A stretch of 64,000 nt of DNA from Gaertneriomyces semiglobifer. Lineage: Eukaryota > Chytridiomycota > Chytridiomycetes > Spizellomycetales > Spizellomycetaceae. The translations under genes were made by a program, and so were the position numbers. Position 1 is the first letter of the stretch, and each line of letters opens with the position of its first letter. The DNA lies in the NCBI GenBank assembly GCA_025558075.1, contig JAHLKF010000004.1:1178001-1242000 (forward strand), given 5' to 3'. Under the pieces are notes generated by a model that was given only the letters and a program-made list of their open reading frames with translations, ran no database searches and had not been told where the DNA came from. Below, one piece after another: positions 55,539-64,000 of the stretch.

Positions 55539-57118
55539 ATGAGCATCCATCCACAGAAAGGTGAGCACTATTTATCCACGCATACGATCGCGTTCGAACT
55601 TTCCCCGCGGACTCTTGCTTTTAGGAAAACTATAAATACACATTTACGATTCCATGGAAGCCATGTTAATAAAAAGGATCCTTGGTTGCCTTGCATGAAA
55701 ACACCAACGAGCGTTTTCTCGAGTTGCAAGTTACCCACTTACGCCTACGTACAACGTTCTGCCCGCCGGTATCGTCCCGGCAGCCGCGACTAGCGCCCTA
55801 TCTACCTTTGAATGTCCAAGTCCACCCACGGTCAAAGTAATCCGGTTCATATTGGAGACTCTCTACCCGGCTTTGCGCTCAGCTCCGTACGCTCTTTCAA
55901 CGATTCTCCAGGACAATGCTCTAGTTCCCTTGAATGATAGACGGTCCACCATCACAGAGTTCACTGCTCTTCACTTTCCAGAGGATGTTACAAAGTCGCC
56001 ATCAGTCGGTGAAGCAGTTTTGCCTGACGGGAGGATGGACCGTGCACGTGGAACGAAGAGAAGTAGTCCTGATGATGCTGCTGGTTCAGGCTCGCGCACG
56101 TTTCGAAAGACTAGAGCGGCCAGCAGTCCGAAAGAATTAAGTCCAGTATCGGAGCTCTCATCAGCGGTGCAGGTCGCTGGACCGGGTAGCGCCTTGCAAG
56201 ACGTCGCAACGAGCATACAAATCACCACAGCAACCATGCAGACTCGCTTGCGTACGGCTGTCTTGAGGCGGGATCAGGTGTGTGTTGTGACCGGGGAGAT
56301 AGACCCAGAGCAATTGGAGGTCGCACAGTCCTGACACCCGCCTACGCCGTGGAATTCGTAAGTGCTCATAGAAGGGTTTGTGGGCAGCTGATGACCAACG
56401 GATCACTAACCTATGGTTTGCAATACTTTGCAGTTTGCACCCTTGACAAGAAGGGACTTTCTCGCCCGTCATCCGAACATTGGCACAACAGGCCGGGCGT
56501 ACGATGTGCGCAATGCTCTATTGATGAAGAGTGCGGTTCTTGATGTCTTTGATGCATTTAGCTTCTCCATTTGGGTTTGTGATGCTCAGGTGCGTGCGAT
56601 TGTCCCTTTCTTACTCTTTTGCTGTATGATTTTCTCAAACGCTGTCTCTGTCTGTTGACTCTCAGGCATATACCTTCATATTCCGGTCAAGAGATCTCGG
56701 GGATGTCAAACATCTCCAAAAACTTTCTCAACCAGCGACGCACCCATCCACGCGTGTAGCCGATTACTTTGTAAAACAATTTCCTGCTCCCGAAGTATTG
56801 ATGGAACACTTTAAGCAAGCAGTACTTCGTAATTGTCGTGGTGCTGGTGAGCCCTCTACCAGAGAGTGTAACGACCATGGCGAAGGCGAGTTGGAAGTGC
56901 TGGTAGAAGCAGGCGACATGGGAGCACGGGATAGTGAATTGTTTGATGAGGTGTTGCGTGAAGGTGGGCGTATAGTGGAGGAGGAAGGGCATGGCGATGT
57001 GAGGGAAAGAGAACTTTTCGAGATGGTTTTACAGAGGGGTGGAAGAGTGGTAACCTTTGCCCAGCGCCTTCAGGATCAAACGCGCGGGAACGTCTCTTCG
57101 GGGTCTTATGGGCCATAG
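55539..57118 (+). pseudogene. HNH endonuclease-like gene with a frame break and degenerate active site
   Basis: Proposed exons: 55539-55560 (MSIHPQK), about 55723 to about 56375, 56435-56591 and 56666-57118. Fungal HNH architecture is visible: VKVIRFILETLYPALRSA, then the start of the HNH fold LRTAVLRRDQVCVVTGEIDP with QLEVA, then YDVRNALLMKSAVLDVFDAF and the usual acidic C-terminal extension. After QLEVA the expected His (EVAH) is Gln and a stop follows at once. The next open segment (LTPAYAVEF) is one base out of frame, so a 1-bp indel is likely. In the last motif, where family members usually have H-x-x-FD, this copy has VLDVFD. Two metal/catalytic histidines thus appear lost. A cryptic intron skipping the first His is an alternative. 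Confidence 0.62.
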
Positions 57119-57228
57119 GTCGGTGCCGATGGTTTGGATGGAAAATAGGGTCAACGTATGGAAGGCCAGCGTGGCTGATGGTAACAATATGGAAAAGGGC
57201 CTTATTGAACGCCGTCTCTCACGGTCTA

Positions 57229-57311
57229 CTTGTCCGGCAAGGTAAAAGAATTCAACTTTGATCGCCAATGTACTGACCCTCCGGTCGTATTCTTTTACCT
57301 CGCCGGACAAG
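57229..57311. repeat. 23-bp inverted repeat downstream of the HNH-like gene
   Basis: Arms 57229-57251 (cttgtccggcaaggtaaaag...) and 57289-57311 (...cttttacctcgccggacaag) pair with one mismatch around a 37-base loop. It starts 110 bp after the HNH stop codon. Confidence 0.93.
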
Positions 57312-58962
57312 CAATCATGCTCTTGACCGCCGGGATACCTACCGCCTGATGAGCTCTGTTCTGTGGGGGTTTGTCAATGGTGCTGGAGAGTTACCTTTGC
57401 TGCGATGACGGATAGTGCATTGAATTTGCGAATTGCGGGCAAAACGACTGGGATGCGATCAGAGTTGCATGAGTGGTGATTGAGGTAAAGTCTGGAATCG
57501 GACATTGACTGGCTGGCCAGCAATACCACGATCCGTGACTAGATGGGCGTAGGTGCGCTGGAGACCGGACGCGGCTCCCTTGGCAGAGCCCATTATCTTT
57601 TTAATCACTTTTTTATGGAGAATGAGTTATGAATGAGTTATGAACACATGTCCTTTCGGCGGCGAACACGCCAGATTGTGCTGAAGTGTAGAATATATTA
57701 CCGAGTTATATAGATATAGATACAAAATGATGGAGATGCTGGAGCAGGTATCCTGTTTTTTCACCTCCATCGTGTCTCATAAGAGAAATCTATATGTCGA
57801 AACCTCCCTCAACCTGGCGTCCTCAACACCACCACTCGAGGGTGGTCATGTCGTTGCCCAAGTCGTTGCGAGGAAAGGTACCGCACGTAGATGTTCGTCC
57901 GCAATCTGGGAAAAGCGGACTAGGTTCATGACACTGCAAATGCTTTCCAAGTAGGACCTCCCCATCCATCATACTGCAACAATCTTCTTAGGTTTGACCG
58001 GTTTTCTGGCGATGAAATCATTCACGACGCTGGATGTTTTGCGGGAACTGACATACTGGCCTTCTTCAACGATGTCATATACTTCTACGAAATCAGTAGT
58101 GTGCCGTTCCTGCAAACTATAGTTTGAGAACCACAGTCATTTAGCCGTGGTTTGACGCCCACAGCAGGATTCACACTTACTATTGAGAGGAATCGATCAA
58201 CTGGGTGCTCACTGGAGAGTGCAGAACACGTTTGAATTCGCTCACTCCTCCGCATTGACTTGATAGCGGCCACAACATGCGCAGGCAGGTTTTCTCCTTA
58301 TCCACAAGATGGTGGCGCCGCCACTATCGCTATAGCCCGTTGCGGACGCGGACGGGTCTGTGCACAGAGTCGCCAGCTTGATGAATGGTACGCCATGGAC
58401 AAGTTTGAATGGCTTCAGCACGAATGACTTTGCTGACTTTTCCAGCGCCGAGAAGGAGGAGCTTCAATGGCTTCTCTTCGAATCTTTGTTCTTCAAGCAT
58501 TTGACGATCCGTTGCGGCCATGGCGCGCGGGCCTCGGAGTCTTCCGAACTGCTCGCACAATCTTCCACCAGGAACCGAGGGCGACGTTCGTGAAGCAAAC
58601 ACCTAACGAGCACAGTCGGTATTTGGATGACCGACCGATTGAGCGTGAATTCGATTGGAAGTCTGTGTGTTCCATTCGAAGCGCTGAACGCGGGCGGGGA
58701 ACACGTTTGGGGCTTCGAATTCGCACACACTTTTTTGTCGGCGCTTTTGCAGCACTCTTGCAACACGATAGCAGAGCAGAGCAGAGCAGCATATTGGATG
58801 TGTGCCACCTCTAAGCTCCGGCTCCGATGGTGGAGATAGTAGCGCACATTATGTGCGGCAACATGCTCGTAGCTGCTATAAAACGGCCGGGGTGATTTGG
58901 CTCGATCTACCCCCCAGGGACTGCCAGGGCCTTGTAGTATAAGCGACGAACGGCAGACCAGT
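57312..58962. other. Long region without a supported gene
   Basis: About 1.65 kb. Short open frames on both strands overlap each other, for example plus 58381-58593 (MNGTPWTSLNGFSTNDFADF...), but none resembles a family. A gcaga microsatellite-like tract lies at about 58775-58799. The region just upstream of 58963 must contain the PLC-like promoter. Confidence 0.45.
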
Positions 58963-60777
58963 ATGCTTGCTGCATCCAACATGTCAGGAACCCTTGATCC
59001 CGAGAACTGGATGTCCCACTTGGACCCGCTCGTTCGAGTGATCGACACTTACATCCCCGGAAGCCACGATGCGTCTGCATACATGATTGGTGACAAGGTT
59101 GGGAACACTGATCTAATGTGCATGCTCAACTCCCTCACCTCCAACTAACATTGACTTTCTCCTTTCTTCAGGATGCTGACCTCCGCAACGACATGGCAGG
59201 TTCCATTACTCAGTGCGGTAGCTACACCGCCCAATGCAACGCCGGAATCCGCTATTTCGACATGAGGTGCCAGTGGCACGACAGCGGGGCCGTCTACATG
59301 CATCATGCGGATTACTACTTCCAGTTCTTTAAAGATGTGTTGAAGCAGTTGGACAATTTTTCCAAGAATCACCCTGGGGAGTTTTTGTTTCTGGACATTG
59401 ACTTTAACGACGACAACCTCGCGCCCCTCGTCAAGGACATCCTGATTCAAACCCTTGGCGAAGATCGGTTTGCCACCTGTCACTACCATATCCCTATTAG
59501 CTGTGGTGTCGACGGTCCGGTGTTCACGTACCCGACGCAGCTAACCTGGGGTGCACTCCGCGAGCACAACAAACCATTCTTAATCCTGTGGTGCAAGAAG
59601 AATTCCGGCGTACCCTGGGCACCGCACGCGGGATCTCTTCGACATGATGAATATGATGATTTCGACAAAAAGACTTCGGACCAGATCCTCAGTTTTCTGG
59701 ACAAAAAGCTTGGGGAGTGGTCCAAGGACAAGCTGTTCGCTACCCAATTGATCAACACGCCCCTCGCCTCTCCTATTGGATCCCCAGCCGAACTCGACCT
59801 GCACGCCAACCGTCGATTTCACGACTGGGTCACGTCCCACAAGCCGGGTGCCAAACTCGGTATCGTGAAAATGGACTTTGTGAACGCCCCATATAAAAGG
59901 GATACAATCGAGTACATCATCCGTCTGAACACATTCACCACTCCTCCGAATCTGCCGCCGTTGACGGACCCGATTTACTACACTGATAAAATTAGGCTTA
60001 AGACGATGGACAACCGATACGTGTGTTTGGATGTCAAGCAGGCGCCTGACCTGTGCAAGCTGACCCTTGTAAAGGAGCCGAATGATAATTGTAATTTCAT
60101 GATCCGGGACTATGATTATCACCCCCGCAAGCCCTTTTGGTACAGTGGGAACCTTGATGGTAAGGGTAGCAAAGCGTTTCTTCTGTCTTGCAAACTCCTA
60201 CCCCTAGTTATCATGATTCGCTAATGCTAACCTCACCGCAGCCGATACCATTGACTGCCATGGCAACTTCCGGATGGTCCATTTTGATACTCGCCCCGTC
60301 AACAACGTCGGCAATGACTACGTACTGTCTGTAGATTCAAACCAAGGCGGATTGGTGTACTGGGGGTATGTACAAAACGCTCATTACCCTCCTTACTAAA
60401 AGGCCATCTCACTAAAATTTCACGATGTCGCGCTCAGAGTTCACTGGGGTCCCAGCGACCGCCACGAGACCTTCTGTCTCTTCGATCCAAACAATCTCGG
60501 AAACAGTGGACAAGTCTATCACGGCAGCCGCGTCATGGTCCTCGCCATGCTCCACGCGAGCAACAATGACTTTGCGAAGTTCTTCAACACGTTTGGGGAG
60601 AACTTTGTTAGGGCGATCCCAGTTGCAGGCCGCGGATTGGCGAATGCAATTGCCAAGAGCCCGGATCAGCGTAAATTTTGGATGATTGGGCAGGATGATA
60701 CGGGTGCCCCGCGAGTATATGCTGCCTCCCCGGGTACAATGTTGGCAGAGTCGTTTGTTATTGAAAAGGTTCTTTAG
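58963..60777 (+). CDS. PI-PLC X-domain-like phosphodiesterase with C-terminal extension
   Basis: Four exons (58963-59097, 59172-60159, 60242-60365, 60438-60777) give 528 residues. The N-terminal 280 residues resemble bacterial/fungal PI-PLC X domains: IDTYIPGSHDASAY with the general-acid/base His-Asp pair, QCNAGIRYFDMRC supplying the Arg and metal-type Asp, YMHHADYYF with the second His, and FLFLDIDFNDDN. The catalytic pair looks intact. There is no Y or C2 domain, so it is not a eukaryotic signalling PLC. The C-terminal 230 residues (RLKTMDNRYVCLDVK, DYVLSVDSNQGGLVYWG) hint at a beta-rich, possibly beta-trefoil, module. No signal peptide is evident. The first donor is GTTGGG, a weak site, chosen for frame continuity. 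An ATG at 58981 is an alternative start. Confidence 0.8.
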
Positions 60778-61755
60778 GGGAGGGAAACAGTGCTTGATTT
60801 TCTGCATTGTCTTTGTGTATGTTTGGAGTTTGGACTTTGCATTTGTCGCGCAATATTTCAGATTGGTAATATCATCAATGCCAGACCTGATTTGTCTCTG
60901 ATATTGCCGACGCAGGCGTCGCAAAGAACGGTTGGTTTAAAGCAAAACGGTGCCAAACTCGGATGCTAACGACCCCGACTTGCCCAGAGCCATGAGCGCT
61001 CTCCATCCTATTTCCATGTCGATATCATGAAACCATGAGTGGGACCACGAATATACGTCCTACACCAAAAGTTCCGATCATCCGGACCCGATATTGGTGG
61101 ATGGGCATGAGAAATGGATCCCAGAAAGGTCCTCGATTAGCGACTCGTCCGTGAGGAAGCGGTGTAATTTGTAATAAAGCAGAGTAATTTGTACAATGGG
61201 AGGGATCGCCAATCGAATATGCAACACGGGAGACCTTTGCAATGTGTATATGTACGGTGTTGGTCAGATCACTTTTGAGATCCCATTGGACAGTAATTCG
61301 GCGCCAGACCATTGATAGGTAGAAGCAGTCCTGCCTCATAGAAATGTAGAAGGTGTACGTAGCCAAGAGGCACAGCATGAATCAGAAGAAATCATCCTTG
61401 GCTCGTTCTTCAAAGATTGCGGTCGGCAGACGCACGGTACAAACCTGTTATGATAATGACAATGGGATACCCAATGCATACTGCTTCACGCCTCGTACCC
61501 ATTGGAGAATGTTGGCAGACGCATTCGGCACCAGCGTGCAGTAAAGTGAGGCGATCTTACCGGATCCTGGCCCGCAGTATAACACCGAACATGCATTCGA
61601 TCATCATCTGAGGTCTGTGGGAAAGTCCGTCCAGTCGGACGACCGCGCTGAATTTGACGTGAAAGACTCCCAGGCAGCGTCTAGTTTTGGTAGCCCGGTA
61701 CATTTAGCATTTGGTTAATGAGAAGGAGTAACCATGCTAGGTAACACTACCCCCC
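60778..61755. other. Region with no supported gene
   Basis: About 980 bp. A minus-strand frame with ATG at 61378 is open for 117 codons (MLCLLATYTFYISMRQDCFY...) but has no recognisable family. Otherwise featureless. Confidence 0.4.
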
Positions 61756-61899
61756 ACGGGTCAAGGCCTTCACGAAAGCGGAGGGTTCAACGCCTAAGCT
61801 TGCGTAGAACCTCGCTGTTTCCGGATTGTTGGTGATTTCATCATACGTTCTATGATGCCGCCGCTTCAGCGACGTGCTTTCGTGAAGGCCTTGACCCGT
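61756..61899. repeat. Perfect 24-bp inverted repeat with 96-bp spacer
   Basis: Arms 61756-61779 (acgggtcaaggccttcacga...) and 61876-61899 (...tcgtgaaggccttgacccgt) pair exactly. The spacer and left arm on the minus strand read as protein-like sequence (RTYDEITNNPETARFYASLG, ending FVKALTRGG). It could be the ends of a small foldback/MITE-like element, or an inverted duplication of a coding fragment. Confidence 0.93.
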
Positions 61900-64000
61900 A
61901 AGAGCGAAGCAGGTTGATGCTCTGCCCACATTGCTAACAAGCGTGCATGATAAACAGCGCCCACACCTCAACGAAGCTGCCAAGCTTTCAGCCTGGCAAC
62001 GGGGGTTGCGTGTCGCAAGATGTGCTATCGAAGGCACCATTGCACCTACTTCGTGTGCCCGCAGCACGACGAGAAGAAGTACGAACTGGCCATCCTCGTA
62101 CTCTCCATCGTCGAGAATTCCGAATTCTGGCAGAGCTGTGAAGAGCATGGTGAAGATATGCCACCCATGCTAAGTGGTACTCTGGTCACCAAGTATCTCA
62201 ACCAGAACTGTTGCCCTGATGGAGGGCACTCCTACATGTTTGTTCGCACAGGTAAATATCAACATATCTATAGTCGGACTTATGAATATCTTCGCGGACT
62301 GAAGTTTATATAACGGACGTAGCGAGACCGGTACTTAAAATTGGGGTTGACTTTGCCGACGAGCACGAAGATTCCCGAGACCGGCTGCGCTCGCACAAGA
62401 TAGCAAACCAGCGATTGATAAACCCTTGGTCTCAAGCCATGTCCAAAGTAACCGGCAATTTACGATGCAGCGATGAGACAGCTGTTGGACTCTTACGTCG
62501 AGAGATTCACATGCCGTTGCCGCGCAGACCACCGTGAATACTACCAGCTGACTGCTGTAGTGGCTAAAACTGCTGTACAGTTCTGGGAATGGTCGATTTG
62601 CAATCCCGTTGAAACTTTGTGCAAGTTCGAGCCGAGGAGTACGAGATATTAGTTGTGGAGCATCCGACTGAGGGGGATTACCAGGACAGCACAATGTTTG
62701 TCAAAGTGGGTGAAAGTCCCGAACGAAGCGACCATAAACTCGGTGGCTGCCGTCGTTCCTCACGGCGGTAGACCGTGTTTTAAAAAAGCCCATATTTCAA
62801 CGCGAATTGACAGCGTGCGGCTTTAATTCTGTCTGGTATGTCACTCTCCTTACTTTTACTGTATCAACCACGTCTAGATGACTGTTGTTCACCAGTCGTT
62901 CGCCGTAAATGCAAATGGTCGGTGAGAAAAAGTTTAATGCCCAGTGAGAAAATCATGGCAGAAGTTGATCTGGACATATTCTGAATGATGTATATCGATA
63001 ACCGGATTATGCATTACTTATTACGTAACATGTACTGTGTCCGAATTCAGTAAAACTAGAGGCACAGTCATCACATATTACTCAGGTAACCCGGTTGCAA
63101 CCCTAACCCTACCTCCCTCTCCACTAAAAGAACGCTTCCTTACCGTGCCCACTCAAGCTTGCATGTTGAGCTCCCAAGCTGTCTCTGTCAGGGTGTCGGA
63201 AGCAAGCGCCGGCATTGGGTGGAAAGCATGCGGGAATGCTGGCAACCCTCGCCCTTGGTGTCTGATGTACCTGATCCTTTCTCCTCTCCTCTCCCGTGAT
63301 ACTGTGTGTCCGTTAGAGTGTATGTGAAGGACACGTGGCGGAGGATCTTGGGCAGGACCTTACCGGACCCCTTTATTGCTAGAAGCACAGCTGGTTGCCG
63401 CAGAAGATCCTGCCATTTGCCGGCGACGGTCCTCACTTGCTGGGAAGATTGTTCGCGGTATCGGCGGTATCATCAGTGGTCAATGGTGTGTATGCTCATC
63501 TATATACATCTATCTACTAGTTCACTGATCTGTATTTCTCAACAGGCATCTGCTCGAATTCACTGTTTCGGTCTCAAAGGTAGAGTCGGCGTCGCTGATT
63601 CCACTCGGCGTGTCCGTTTGATGCGTCGGGCCCTGAGAAATACCACGACAGGGGCTAATGCAGTTCTGCGGGTCCCAAGCCCCGCGGCTCGTCTTCATCA
63701 AGGCGAGTGATGCAGAGGGGCCCAGAAAAGCATATGACAGGAAGCCATGTCTAGAATACATTCCCAAATGTCTTTCTCGCAGCACTTTACACACGCTCAT
63801 GCAAGTTCACTGGGGACGCAACAGTCGAATCTGGCTCGATATTACATGGTGACATAATCATTGATCATGTGTGTGGCTTTTAAATTTAACCCTAACCATG
63901 CTTATCAAACTCGAACCCCAAATAGCATGCACAACTTCGAGTGCTGTCAAATGGCCGTGGCTCACGTTCTTCATTTTCATGCATAGTGGGTAGAACCCAA
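61900..64000. other. Sparse right end; possible exon at about 62000-62250
   Basis: No complete gene. A plus-strand segment (62020-62251; HHCTYFVCPQHDEKKYELAI, PPMLSGTLVTKYLNQNCCPD, then donor gtaaat at 62252) looks like a real exon of an unknown gene, but neighbouring exons were not found. Frames at 63306-63710 are open yet unrecognised. The rest shows nothing beyond two tiny telomere-like motifs. Confidence 0.4.
63099..63113. repeat. Two-unit telomere-like motif
   Basis: aaccctaaccctacc contains two CCCTAA units; a similar ttaaccctaacc occurs at 63886-63897. Both are too short to be a telomere and may be chance or interstitial relics. Confidence 0.4.

Noticed and set aside
61025..61378. 117-codon minus-strand frame as a membrane protein gene
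   Set aside because: Only weak hydrophobicity, no family, isolated in a sparse region; kept only as a note.
63099..63113. Telomere at the right edge
   Set aside because: Only two CCCTAA units, followed by 900 bp of unique sequence.

Overview
The window looks like a gene-dense chromosome segment of an early-diverging, zoosporic (chytrid-type) fungus. Coding genes lie on both strands and are split by short GT-AG introns, mostly 55-75 bp. Ribosomal-protein genes have introns near the start codon, and tRNA, splicing and mRNA-processing genes are eukaryotic. A fungal SNG1/DUF3533-type membrane protein, a fungal-type Get5 with an N-terminal Get4-binding region, and fungal-style HNH and REase-kinase proteins point to Fungi. 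A full-length CEP120, a centriole/basal-body protein, points to a lineage that still builds flagella. The species is an inference and cannot be fixed from the sequence alone.

Layout. 1-5.5 kb: the 3' part of a Get5/UBL4-like gene, an initiator tRNA-Met gene, and a divergent pair of membrane-protein genes (MFSD1-like transporter, DUF3533 protein). 6-17 kb: a NOL1/NOP2/Sun RNA methyltransferase, a proline-rich orphan next to apparently decayed coding sequence, and a 1,981-residue intronless orphan. 17.8-33.3 kb: CEP120, eS28, RPB7, a GCK-type Ste20 kinase, ETF-beta, a Sel1-repeat protein, eL36, a ZC3H3-like CCCH protein and TIM17. 33.7-51 kb: CstF-77/Rna14, Mog1, an unknown single-pass membrane protein, a USP36/42-like deubiquitinase, BORCS6-like and Gemin7-like proteins 75 bp apart, SURF6/Rrp14, THOC1/Hpr1 and DDX24/Mak5.

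From about 51 kb to the right end the character changes. Housekeeping genes stop. What follows is a putative PD-(D/E)XK nuclease-kinase fusion of the Crinkler-effector type, a heptad-repeat gene with broken reading frames, a degenerate HNH endonuclease gene, a PI-PLC-X-like protein, long near-perfect inverted repeats, a 79-bp tandem repeat, and sparse sequence with two tiny telomere-like motifs. This looks like an accessory, perhaps subtelomeric, compartment.

Several core genes act in linked steps of gene expression: RPB7 (transcription), THOC1 (export coupling), CstF-77 and ZC3H3 (3'-end formation), Gemin7 (snRNP assembly), and Mak5, SURF6 and ribosomal proteins (ribosome biogenesis). Their proximity looks like ordinary gene density, not an operon. 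Exon boundaries were chosen by splice consensus, reading-frame continuity and recalled family conservation; no alignment was run.
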